Under the pieces are notes generated by a model. That model searched no databases. It was not told the DNA's origin and was given only the letters and a program-made list of their open reading frames with translations. Shown piece after piece: positions 56,312-64,000 of a stretch of 64,000 bases of DNA (within the stretch, counting starts at the first letter, position 1; each line of letters opens with the position of its first letter). The position numbers and the translations under genes are program-made. Source of the stretch: Anaerolineae bacterium (GTDB taxonomy: Bacteria > Chloroflexota > Anaerolineae > B4-G1 > SLSP01); assembly GCA_026645815.1 (NCBI GenBank), contig JAPKMR010000001.1:62001-126000 (forward strand), written 5' to 3'.

Positions 56312-58573
56312 TTATATCCAGGAAAAGCCATCAGTCGAGGGAACCCCATTCCATTCCCCCCAATTCACCCAGCCATCTTCAAAACCATGGTTAATCACCT
56401 CATTGGCCGGATACCATGACCCATTTAGATCTCGATATACTCCATAAAAAGTCACTGTCTGAGCCGGATTGCTGGTATTGCACACCACCGCCTCGGTATT
56501 TGGGGCCATGGTCGGATTGGGATAAACTGAATAGTTGATGACTTCCGGCGGGATGAATTTATCTTTCACTCCTATTACCAGCAGATTGGTGCTTACCCAG
56601 CTGCCTCCCTGCCCACAATAATCACAAGTGATGCTGGCATCTATGTAATTATCTCCATTTGTCTTGGTTTTATTGCTAATCTCCACTGCTGATGACTGCG
56701 GCTCGGCCCAGCGTAGCACCGATACCTGATAGTCTTTGGGCAGATTGACGGTAAATCTCGTCGGTGACCGGTAATTCACTCCCCCCCAATTTCCTGACGG
56801 TCCAATCTCCATTCTCTCTGTCCACAGATGATGCATCTTCATCCCCTCATATTCCCCCCAAAACAAAGTATCCTTGAAAAACCAGCTGTCTGTTATCGCC
56901 CCATTTTTGTTCCAACTGCCTACACACCTTACTCTTGGCACTCCCTCCAACTCTCCCACCACCCCCCAACAGCGATTCACTCCATCGCCTCGATTCTCAA
57001 ACGGACAGATATTGTTCCCACACAGATTCACCGCTGGATTGTCAAATTCCCCCCGTATCCCCGCTTGCCACACATAATCCCAACTCCGTCCTGCATTTCC
57101 CCACAACGCCCGATTATCTCCCGGTATTCCCCCCGTCGTCCCAATCCCTAGATTAAAGATCTGCCCTCCTGCCCCCGCTGGCGCGATGCTCACGCTGGCA
57201 TTATTCTTGACTTCATCCGGCAGTAGCCCATCCCCGCTATCAAATCTCCCATTCTCATTCACATCATAGAAAGCAAACATTCTCACCGACCCATAAGGCG
57301 GGAAAGACGGCTGCACCGTACAACTACTACAACAGCTCTGCCCCTCCCCACAACCTCCCTCACCTGTATTCCCATTGCAACTACCGCTAGCACAGCAGAC
57401 TCCACTACAACCCGGCACCGGTATCTGGACACAGCTATCACAGCAGGTTAGTCCCGTCCCACAAGTCCCATCATCCCCAAGATAATTGTTCACCTGGCAC
57501 TGGCCTGACACACAGCAAACTCCCCCACACCCCGGCGGCGGCGGTGGCGGTGGTGGCGCTGCATTTAGATAGCATGATCCTCCCGTTCGGCAATAAGGCG
57601 AGCTCGGCTCACCATCGCCACACCATCCCCCCCATATCACAGGACAGCCTATCCAACCTGGTAATTCACAAAAGTCACCATTATCCGTATCATAAGTATT
57701 CCCACACACATTCTCACACGCCGGATTCGGAGAAACAGCACATTCAATTCCATTATTACAAAATTGTCCACGAAGACAAGTGGTCCCATCTGGACATGAA
57801 CATCTTTCTTCCCACACATAACATTGTACGAACCCCGAACACGGCGTACTCTGAGCATAGACTTCTCTTATTCTGAGATTTTCTTTTAAAGCTAACCACC
57901 ACTTCTGCCCAATCTTCCCACCCTGCTGATTATCTCTGACTAGTTCAAACAAACTCTTATCACTGTCTTCCAATTCTTTTATTATCTCTGCGATCAACTT
58001 CTCCCCCTCTTCTATCCGGCTGTTTTGACCGGTTAGTAACATTACTATCTCAACTATCGAGCGAGTTAAAAATCTCTGCCCTGCGTCTAGTTTATCACTC
58101 TCAAAATAATCATCCTCCAGATATAGCTGACACTCTATCTCTGCTTCCCTCTGCCCACAGCTCATCCCTCGATATAGTCCTTCGGCTACACTGCGCAGAT
58201 ACAACAGTTTCCCTTTATCCCCGCTATAACTACTCATCGGTCTAGTTATTATTTTAAGGCTACTGGCCCTCTTCTCTTCCTGCCCTTCACTCATCCGCGG
58301 TAAGCTGAATTCCTGCCAGCTCTCCCCCCATCCCAATTTCTTCACTAGCCATTCACTTAAAGCTTGATAATCACTGGCTAGTTCTAATATTATCTGAGGG
58401 TGCTCTAAAATCAGCTCTATCTCCGCCATTCTCGTCTGTTCATATATTCCCAAATCTTCTTGACTCTTCATCTGCCATAATCTTATCCCCAGTACAATTA
58501 GACCCATTCCCATCAGAATCAGTCCTATTATTAACACCTGTCTAGTTTTTCTTGGATTATGCCAATACATCAA
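56312..58573 (-). CDS. Large Cys-rich surface protein of foreign composition (probably truncated C-terminally)
   Basis: A 753-residue protein I do not recognise by family. A hydrophobic anchor (QVLIIGLILMGMGLIVLG) sits at residues 13-32; an acidic/helical region follows to about 240. Then comes a cysteine-rich stretch (about 245-430) with a poly-Pro run (eight residues) and two similar CC-rich units (GCGGVCCVSGQC and GCSGVCCASGSC, each with TCC/SCC about 25 residues on). The C-terminal third is beta-rich with FAFYDVNENGRFDSGDGL, an EF-hand/dockerin-like or SdrD-like phrase. Codons favour AGA/AGG and GGG/GGA unlike all neighbours. It stops in the last few codons just at the composition boundary, so the end is probably non-native. 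Resembles proteins of CPR bacteria in style; this is an impression. Confidence 0.6.
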   Translation of the reverse strand: MMYWHNPRKTRQVLIIGLILMGMGLIVLGIRLWQMKSQEDLGIYEQTRMAEIELILEHPQIILELASDYQALSEWLVKKLGWGESWQEFSLPRMSEGQEEKRASSLKIITRPMSSYSGDKGKLLYLRSVAEGLYRGMSCGQREAEIECQLYLEDDYFESDKLDAGQRFLTRSIVEIVMLLTGQNSRIEEGEKLIAEIIKELEDSDKSLFELVRDNQQGGKIGQKWWLALKENLRIREVYAQSTPCSGFVQCYVWEERCSCPDGTTCLRGQFCNNGIECAVSPNPACENVCGNTYDTDNGDFCELPGWIGCPVIWGGWCGDGEPSSPYCRTGGSCYLNAAPPPPPPPPGCGGVCCVSGQCQVNNYLGDDGTCGTGLTCCDSCVQIPVPGCSGVCCASGSCNGNTGEGGCGEGQSCCSSCTVQPSFPPYGSVRMFAFYDVNENGRFDSGDGLLPDEVKNNASVSIAPAGAGGQIFNLGIGTTGGIPGDNRALWGNAGRSWDYVWQAGIRGEFDNPAVNLCGNNICPFENRGDGVNRCWGVVGELEGVPRVRCVGSWNKNGAITDSWFFKDTLFWGEYEGMKMHHLWTERMEIGPSGNWGGVNYRSPTRFTVNLPKDYQVSVLRWAEPQSSAVEISNKTKTNGDNYIDASITCDYCGQGGSWVSTNLLVIGVKDKFIPPEVINYSVYPNPTMAPNTEAVVCNTSNPAQTVTFYGVYRDLNGSWYPANEVINHGFEDGWVNWGEWNGVPSTDGFSWI

Positions 58574-59850
58574 TTCCTATTATGACTATTCCCATCTTCT
58601 TATTCAAGTAATAAACTATTTATCTTTTACTGTACATAAATTTCTGATCAACATCATATTTAGCTAATTCAGCAGATATCTCGGCTGTAACTCCTTCAGT
58701 TAATTTCTGTATATCTCCGCTATAATTAGCTTGAGATTCAAGTGATCGACCATTACCTCCTAAAATATTATTAGTTAGTACTGATACCTGATCTCTTGGT
58801 AAAAACAAATATCTTATTTGATTCACTAATCTGCCAATATGACCATATGTACCTAAAATGCCGTCTTCAAGAATATTCCCCTTACTCATAAATACTAATA
58901 CCATCTTCTCTCCATTTAGATCATCCAAGTCAGGAAAAACCATAGCTGTTGAAATATTATTTCCCGCTTCAACTACAGTTGCCGTCGCATGATACACATC
59001 CAGTTTCTTTCCATCAACTATTATTGGTGAGAACCGATCTCCCATATCTATCGGTTTACTACTTCTACTTATTCCTCTCAAAAAAATCACTCTGCTCACC
59101 TTACTAAGGTCAAACGGCATTTCTCGCAGTGGCGCTCCTTCTCCATCATTTCGCAGTGGACTTATCGGCGCTGTCTCCCCGCTAAATTGTCTCAGTCGAG
59201 CCGGATCAATCGCCGTAATATAAGCTCCTTCTATTCCCTCTTTACTCCCTCCCATTCCTTGATTATAAGCTGCTTGGTATCTCCGCCACCAATCTTTAAT
59301 CTGATTAACCAAAGTCACATTCCCACCCAATTCTTCACTCAAAGCAATCGTCGGTCTCTCGCCGTCTCTATACATCGTCGTCTCACAATATATTGAAAAT
59401 CTTGTCCCTTCGCTGTCAGTCTCGTCAAAGACCGGATGATCAAAATCATAACCGGGCATCTGTCTTACTTCTTCTTTACTATCAATCACTTCATAGCCAT
59501 TGAATAACAATCCCATTGCTTCCTGCCAATCCAGTGGCTCTGCCTCCACCACTTCCGCCGCTTCCCCCGCCTCCGCGAATATCGTCTCGCTCTGGCTAAG
59601 TCTCTCCGGCGTTGCCAATTTCACCCAATTCCCGGCACTATCCACCCTATGCGTAATCACATACACCCTCTCTCTATTCGTCTCTTCAATTCTATAAGCG
59701 ATAATCTCATTCCCACCCCGAACTCCCGGTTGATTACTGATCCCCCATGACACTATTGACCCCTCTTTGCTCGCCTCCGTCATCAGAATTGTCCCGCCCT
59801 TCATCGGCAAGAACAACACTCCATCTCCATTAACTTCATAGGAGGCTGCT
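56330..59850. other. AT-rich, compositionally foreign segment
   Basis: Base composition and codon use change abruptly at about 56330 and about 59850. By my count 58621-58680 is 27 percent G+C while 60061-60120 is 67 percent. It contains one whole ORF and about five sixths of another. Both boundaries lie inside reading frames. No transposase, integrase, tRNA or flanking direct repeat was found. Confidence 0.75.
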
Positions 59851-60359
59851 GGGGTCGCGCCAGTGCTGGTCTGATCACGGTGTCTGATGGACAGTCCCTT
59901 GATGGCTTCCTCATCCGCCGGCATGAGCAAGGCTCGACCTTCGCCATCGACGATGAGGAGGAGGGTGAGGTCCTGGCTGAAACTGTAGTTTTCCCGCAGT
60001 GACTCGCGCAGCACCTCCAGGCTATAGGTTGAAAACGCGAGCGCACCTTCGGATTCCGCGCTGACCTCGATGTCCACCGCGCCGTCGAAAGGCAGGTGTT
60101 CCGCGGTGGCGGTGGCTTGAGGCGTGGTCCCGGTCTCAGGCGTTGCCGCGGGCGCGGTCGGCGGGAGCGGCGTCGCTGGTTCAGGGGCGCTTTGGCACGC
60201 AGACAGCAATGCCAGGAAGGTCAGGGTCGCGAGGAGAACTATCACTCTCGCGAGCGGATGAGGGTGGGCGGATGCTGGGCTTTTCAGCGGGGCGGGGCTA
60301 GGCTCTTGGATTCGAGCAGCTTGCGGGACTACGGCAGGGGATGTTGGGCGATTGCTCAT
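58620..60359 (-). CDS. Chimeric lipoprotein: host N-terminus fused to foreign-composition C-terminal part
   Basis: A 579-residue frame. Residues 1-60 give a signal peptide with lipobox LLSAC (VIVLLATLTFLALLSAC) and a Pro/Thr-rich linker (PEPATPLPPTAPAATPETG). To about residue 172 the DNA is GC-rich, as in neighbours, and the sequence (LLLIVDGEGRALLMPADEE) is roughly globular. From about 173 on (NGDGVLFLPMKGG...) the DNA is AT-rich with AGA/AGG and GGG codons. I do not recognise either part. The unbroken frame across the composition boundary could be a true recombination or an assembly join. The ATG at 60359 has AAGGAAGGTGCAACC upstream. Confidence 0.55.
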   Translation of the reverse strand: MSNRPTSPAVVPQAARIQEPSPAPLKSPASAHPHPLARVIVLLATLTFLALLSACQSAPEPATPLPPTAPAATPETGTTPQATATAEHLPFDGAVDIEVSAESEGALAFSTYSLEVLRESLRENYSFSQDLTLLLIVDGEGRALLMPADEEAIKGLSIRHRDQTSTGATPAASYEVNGDGVLFLPMKGGTILMTEASKEGSIVSWGISNQPGVRGGNEIIAYRIEETNRERVYVITHRVDSAGNWVKLATPERLSQSETIFAEAGEAAEVVEAEPLDWQEAMGLLFNGYEVIDSKEEVRQMPGYDFDHPVFDETDSEGTRFSIYCETTMYRDGERPTIALSEELGGNVTLVNQIKDWWRRYQAAYNQGMGGSKEGIEGAYITAIDPARLRQFSGETAPISPLRNDGEGAPLREMPFDLSKVSRVIFLRGISRSSKPIDMGDRFSPIIVDGKKLDVYHATATVVEAGNNISTAMVFPDLDDLNGEKMVLVFMSKGNILEDGILGTYGHIGRLVNQIRYLFLPRDQVSVLTNNILGGNGRSLESQANYSGDIQKLTEGVTAEISAELAKYDVDQKFMYSKR

Positions 60360-60518
60360 GGTTGCACCTTCCTTTATGTATTAGAAAAAGGTGTATGGCG
60401 GGCACAATCAGATGCCCAGCACCGTTGCCATTTTACACCCGATGGGGCTGGTGCGGAAGAGGCTGGCAGGACGCGCTCAATGAACGCGCCGAATGGCGAA
60501 TGCTACGGCGAGACGCTC

Positions 60519-61310
60519 CTACCGGTCCTGCCGCCAGAGGACGTGGATGTTGCGGTAGCTCAACGCCAGCGCCTCAAAGGGGTCCTTGCCATAGCAGTCA
60601 TCTTGCTCGACAAGAGTCCACTTCACGCCGCTTTCTTGAGCAGCGCGCAGAATAGCCGTCCAATTGAGGTTGCCCTCACCAACCTCCGCCATACGCTGTT
60701 CACCCTCGGGACCGATGGTCATGTCTTTGACGTGCAATACCGGCAACCGTCCTGCACAGCGGCGAATCCATGCCGCGGGGTCGCCGCCGCCCGCCTGCAC
60801 CCAGTAGGTATCCAATTCGATGTTGAGCAGCGCTGGCGGCGCCTGTTCGAGCAATAGCTCCAACCAGGGCTTGTGACCACCATCCACGGGGTAATGCCTG
60901 AACTCGTGCTGGTGGTTGTGATACGAGAAATCAATGCCCTCCGCTGCCAGAGCGGCGGCAACCGGCTCAAGCTCCTCGATGAAGCGACGAATGCCCTCCA
61001 CGGTGTAATACTCTGGAGGCAATCCACCAATAGCGGCATGGCGACAGCCCCACAGTTTGTGGATGGCGATAACCTCATCGGGGGCGCGAAGAAAACGCTC
61101 CCAGGGCATGTGCGTCGCCGCAACGGTCAATCCAGCCTCTTCTACCAGATGCGCGACCTCCTGGGGTGCTACCGGTCCGAAGCCGGAAATCTGTATCGCC
61201 GGGTAACCGGTGGCAGCAATACGCTTGAGGCTCGCGGCGATAGCGTCCGCGGTCTGCGTAAACGCACGTATGGTGAACAACTGCGCACCGAGCATGGGAG
61301 GAATAACCAT
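60519..61310 (-). CDS. Sugar phosphate isomerase/epimerase (TIM barrel), second copy
   Basis: A 263-residue xylose-isomerase-like barrel. It starts MVIPPMLGAQLFTIR; YHNHQHEF, LNIELDTYWVQAGG, VLHVKDMTIG and LVEQDDCYG carry the metal-binding Glu/Asp/His/Glu set. ATG at 61310 is chosen because of AGGAGGG upstream, against a longer frame to 61367. It differs from the copy at 54073 throughout. It lies in a leftward run behind an aldo/keto reductase and a GH3 enzyme, fitting sugar catabolism. Confidence 0.87.
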   Translation of the reverse strand: MVIPPMLGAQLFTIRAFTQTADAIAASLKRIAATGYPAIQISGFGPVAPQEVAHLVEEAGLTVAATHMPWERFLRAPDEVIAIHKLWGCRHAAIGGLPPEYYTVEGIRRFIEELEPVAAALAAEGIDFSYHNHQHEFRHYPVDGGHKPWLELLLEQAPPALLNIELDTYWVQAGGGDPAAWIRRCAGRLPVLHVKDMTIGPEGEQRMAEVGEGNLNWTAILRAAQESGVKWTLVEQDDCYGKDPFEALALSYRNIHVLWRQDR

Positions 61311-61418
61311 GAGCTGCCCTCCTGAAATAGCAGGTAATTTTGGGAATGCCCTGTGCGCACTCCCCAAACCAATGCAGTGAGGGCGGTTCCTCTACTTTGA
61401 AACACGCCCCTTTGCCAA

Positions 61419-62408
61419 CTACGCCAGAATATCCTCGATCGCTTGCAGTTCCTCTGAAGTGAACGCGAGCTTATCCAACGTCGCGACGCAATCCTCAATC
61501 TGGCCCACGCGGCTCGCGCCGATGAGCGCGGAGGTCACGGTCGGGCGGCGCAGCACCCAGGCGAGCGCGAGCTGCGCCATGGTCTGCCCGCGCGCCTGTG
61601 CAACCTCCCGCAGCTGCCACACCCGTCTTACCCGGTCCTCGGTCACCTGCTCGGGTCGCAGAAAACCCGTGGATTTACCCGCGCGCGAATCCGGCGGGAT
61701 ACCCTTGAGGTACTTATCGGTGAGCATGCCCTGTGCCAGCGGCGAGAAGACGATACAACCGATGCCTTCCTCATCCAGCACGTCGAGCAAGCCATCCTCA
61801 ATCCAGCGGTCGAACATGTTGTAGTTGGGCTGGTGAATGAGGCAGGGCGTGCCAAGCGCGCGCAGAATCCGCGCCGCTTCACGCGTCTGCGCGGGGTTGT
61901 AGGAGGAGATGCCCGCGTAGAGCGCCCGCCCGCTGCGCACGGCAAAATCGAGCGCGCCCATGGTCTCCTCGAGCGGTGTGTTGGGATCGGGACGGTGGCT
62001 GTAGAAAATGTCAACATAATCCAGCCCCATACGTTTGAGGCTTTGGTCCAGACTGGCGATGAGATATTTGCGCGAGCCCCACTCACCGTAGGGTCCGTTC
62101 CACATCCAGTAACCCGCCTTGGTTGAGATGATGAGCTCATCGCGATAGGGACGGAAATCCTGCGCCACGAGCTTGCCGAAGGTTTCCTCGGCGGAACCGG
62201 GCGGCGGACCGTAGTTATTGGCGAGATCAAAATGGGTGATGCCCAAATCGAAGGCGCGGCGCAGCATCGCGCGAGAATTCTCCAGCGTATCCACACCGCC
62301 GAAATTGTGCCACAGCCCCAGGGAGATGGCGGGCAGCTGCATCCCGCTCCGCCCGCAGCGGTTGTAACGCATGGCATCGTAGCGGTCATCCAAAGGGTAA
62401 TAGGTCAT
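61419..62408 (-). CDS. Aldo/keto reductase (YghZ-like)
   Basis: A 329-residue NADPH-dependent reductase of the AKR14/YghZ group. Tetrad residues: Asp in HFDLANNYGPPPG, Tyr in the same stretch, Lys in ISTKAGYWMWNGP, His in IFYSHRPDPNTP. The sequence RYDAMRYNRCGRSGMQLPAISLG at the start is typical of L-glyceraldehyde-3-phosphate reductase-like proteins. ATG at 62408 follows GGAGGATACC. Likely detoxifies or reduces a sugar-derived aldehyde. Confidence 0.92.
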   Translation of the reverse strand: MTYYPLDDRYDAMRYNRCGRSGMQLPAISLGLWHNFGGVDTLENSRAMLRRAFDLGITHFDLANNYGPPPGSAEETFGKLVAQDFRPYRDELIISTKAGYWMWNGPYGEWGSRKYLIASLDQSLKRMGLDYVDIFYSHRPDPNTPLEETMGALDFAVRSGRALYAGISSYNPAQTREAARILRALGTPCLIHQPNYNMFDRWIEDGLLDVLDEEGIGCIVFSPLAQGMLTDKYLKGIPPDSRAGKSTGFLRPEQVTEDRVRRVWQLREVAQARGQTMAQLALAWVLRRPTVTSALIGASRVGQIEDCVATLDKLAFTSEELQAIEDILA

Positions 62409-62505
62409 GGTATCCTCCAACAATCTGTACCAGGGTGTATATGGGCGCGCGAAGCGTGCCCATAAAACCAAAGGGAACTCCGTTGCTTCACTCCCGGCAA
62501 ATCAA

Positions 62506-64000
62506 CTAAGGCGTTTTGACGACAAATTCGCCTTGTAGGCCCTCCGCAGCGTTAGGACCGATCCACACGCGAAAGTTTCCTGGTTCCACAACATAACGCA
62601 TCTCCAGGTTGTGGAAACCGAGGCTTCGTACGGGAATTTCGAAGCGCACGCGGCGCCGCTCGCCGGATGCCAGCGTGAGCTGCTGGAAACCCTTGAGTTC
62701 CTTGACGGGTCGGGTGACATTGCCTACAAGGTCGCGCACATAGCACTGCACGGTCTCCACACCTGCACAGGCGCCGGTGTTCGCCACTTCTGCCGAAACG
62801 ACCACACCACCGTCGAGGGTCACCTCGGGCGTCTCAACCTGTAAATCGCTGTAGCTGAAAGTAGTGTAGCTCAACCCATAACCAAAGGGGAATTGCGGAG
62901 TGCTCGCCTCATCGAGATAGACCGAGCGATGGCGCCGGTCAAACTGAATCACGCCCTCGCTATCGGCAGGACGTCCCGTACTCTTGCGCCCATAGTACAC
63001 CGGAATTTGCCCCTCACTGCGCGGAAAACTGACCACAAGCCGGCCTGAGGGATTGACCGCGCCAAACAAGATATCCGCGATAGCCTGCCCCGAGCGGATG
63101 CCGCCGTGCCATGCCATGAGAATCGCGGGAACGTGCTCCACCATCCAGGGAATCACGAGGGGACGCCCCGCCATCAGCACCACGACCACGGGCTTTCCCG
63201 TCGCTGCCACCGCCTCAAGCAGTTCCTGCTGGCGCCCCGGCAAGCCCAGGTGCGCCCGCGAGTGCGCCTCACCGCTCTGCATTTCGGCCTCGCCGAGCAC
63301 GAGCACCGCCACGTCAGCAGCGAGCGCCGCGCTCACCGCGGCATCGAAATCCGCGTCCGCGTGCGCAGCGGCGTCGCCTTCAATGGCACAACCGGGAACA
63401 TGGAGCAGCGCCACCCCCTCCGGCAGCACCGCGCGCAGCCCATCGAGCACGGATTCCACATCCGCATCGCGCCCTCTGCCGTACCAGCAACCCAGCGGGT
63501 TGTGGTGATCGTCCGCCAGCGGTCCAATCAGGGCAATCGTCTTGAGGTCCGCTCCCAGCGGCAACAGATTCCCCTCATTTTTCAGCAACACCATGGATTT
63601 CTGCGCCACTTCCAGCGCCAGCGCACGGTGTTCTTCCGTGAGCTGCACCTGCGCGGCAAGCGCCGGATCGGTATAGGGCTGCTCGAAAAGCCCAAGCGCG
63701 AATTTAAGGCGCAACACCCGACGCACAGCGCCATCAATCTGCGCTTCCTCGACCAGACCCTCGCGCACCAGATTCGCCAGGTGGAAGGGGTAGGCGTTAC
63801 CCATCATGTCCATATCCACACCCGCGAGGAAACCGCGGAGCGCGGCTTCACGGTGGTCGGCAGCAAAACCGTGATGGAGCAATTCACCGAGTGCATCGAA
63901 ATCGCTGAGCACCACCCCATCCCAATTCCAGGTCTCGCGGAGGATAGTTTTGAGCAGGAAAGCATTCGCCGATGCGGGGACGCCGGCAATCTCGTTGAAG
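62506..64000 (-). CDS. Glycoside hydrolase family 3 beta-glucosidase (5' end outside window)
   Basis: 498 residues of a BglX-type enzyme in the open frame running off the right edge; the true start lies beyond 64000. The first visible residues FNEIAGVPASANAFLL and the nucleophile Asp in VVLSDFDALGE belong to the TIM barrel. LLPLGADLKTIALIGPLAD begins the alpha/beta sandwich, with VLGEAEMQSGEAHSR providing the acid/base region, and LPFGYGLSYTTFSYS links to a C-terminal fibronectin-III-like domain (about last 90 residues, with GVETVQCYV and RVRFEIPV). It differs from the NagZ-like GH3 pair. Substrates would be beta-glucosides or related. Confidence 0.92.
   Translation of the reverse strand, partial: FNEIAGVPASANAFLLKTILRETWNWDGVVLSDFDALGELLHHGFAADHREAALRGFLAGVDMDMMGNAYPFHLANLVREGLVEEAQIDGAVRRVLRLKFALGLFEQPYTDPALAAQVQLTEEHRALALEVAQKSMVLLKNEGNLLPLGADLKTIALIGPLADDHHNPLGCWYGRGRDADVESVLDGLRAVLPEGVALLHVPGCAIEGDAAAHADADFDAAVSAALAADVAVLVLGEAEMQSGEAHSRAHLGLPGRQQELLEAVAATGKPVVVVLMAGRPLVIPWMVEHVPAILMAWHGGIRSGQAIADILFGAVNPSGRLVVSFPRSEGQIPVYYGRKSTGRPADSEGVIQFDRRHRSVYLDEASTPQFPFGYGLSYTTFSYSDLQVETPEVTLDGGVVVSAEVANTGACAGVETVQCYVRDLVGNVTRPVKELKGFQQLTLASGERRRVRFEIPVRSLGFHNLEMRYVVEPGNFRVWIGPNAAEGLQGEFVVKTP

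Noticed and set aside
57544-57876. Plus-strand 110-residue frame in the AT-rich segment
   Set aside because: Antisense to the Cys-rich ORF; no motif or ribosome site.
61396-61408. Fourth repeat copy (ttgaaacacgcc)
   Set aside because: Only about 12 bases match copy A, too short to separate from chance.

Overview
The window is high-GC bacterial DNA with densely packed, mostly operonic genes and strong purine-rich ribosome binding sites. The gene mix (BMP-type nucleoside ABC importer, URO-D-family protein, several TIM-barrel sugar isomerases, cytidylate-kinase-like P-loop protein, NagZ-like GH3 enzymes without signal peptides) suggests a heterotrophic Chloroflexota bacterium, perhaps Anaerolineae-like. 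That assignment is inference; no rRNA or marker gene is present.

Layout. (1) 1-2754: 3'-truncated DnaE-type polymerase gene on the minus strand. (2) 2876-5546: minus-strand flavin/redox genes (tandem FMN reductase, GNAT-YoaP protein, flavodoxin). (3) 5744-19123: minus-strand sugar block with pgi, two NagZ-like GH3 enzymes, a HAD phosphatase, glgC, a histidine phosphatase, a PfkB sugar kinase, a cytidylate-kinase-like protein, a GH2 beta-glucuronidase and an MFS transporter. (4) 19480-20481: LacI-family regulator. Matching promoter/operator modules lie upstream of the MFS gene and of the rightward operon. (5) 20786-32103: rightward uxaC, uxuB-type SDR, LarA-like gene, gnd, P-type cation ATPase, tkt, tal. 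(6) 32511-52315: rightward nucleoside-catabolism island with two amidohydrolases, two nucleoside hydrolases, an M20 hydrolase, a stand-alone RarA/MgsA C-terminal-like protein, a BMP ABC transporter, two nucleoside phosphorylases, two deoxyribosyltransferase homologues, an MFS transporter, a ribokinase-DUF1893 fusion, a URO-D-family protein and a methyltransferase. (7) 52549-64000: minus-strand DEAD-box helicase and carbohydrate genes (two TIM-barrel isomerases, Gfo/Idh oxidoreductase, aldo/keto reductase, 5'-truncated GH3 beta-glucosidase). A compositionally foreign, AT-rich 3.5-kb segment (about 56330-59850) interrupts this block.

How it fits together. The most interesting inference is a glucuronide route that would join the oxidative pentose phosphate pathway instead of the usual mannonate dehydratase/KDG/KDPG route: glucuronide (MFS) to glucuronate (GH2 with the Asn-x-Lys uronate motif) to fructuronate (UxaC) to mannonate (UxuB-type SDR) to gluconate (LarA-like protein acting as a C2 epimerase) to 6-phosphogluconate (kinase unassigned) to ribulose-5-phosphate (Gnd), then Tkt, Tal and Pgi. 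No mannonate dehydratase or KDPG aldolase is visible in the window. The nucleoside island would import nucleosides, deaminate bases, cleave or transfer glycosidic bonds and phosphorylate ribose, whose carbon could feed the same Tkt/Tal genes.

A dispersed repeat family (three partial or full copies) marks gene boundaries at 32.2, 44.0 and 52.4 kb. Many operon ends carry perfect hairpins without a clear U-tract. No tRNA, rRNA, CRISPR array or transposase was recognised.
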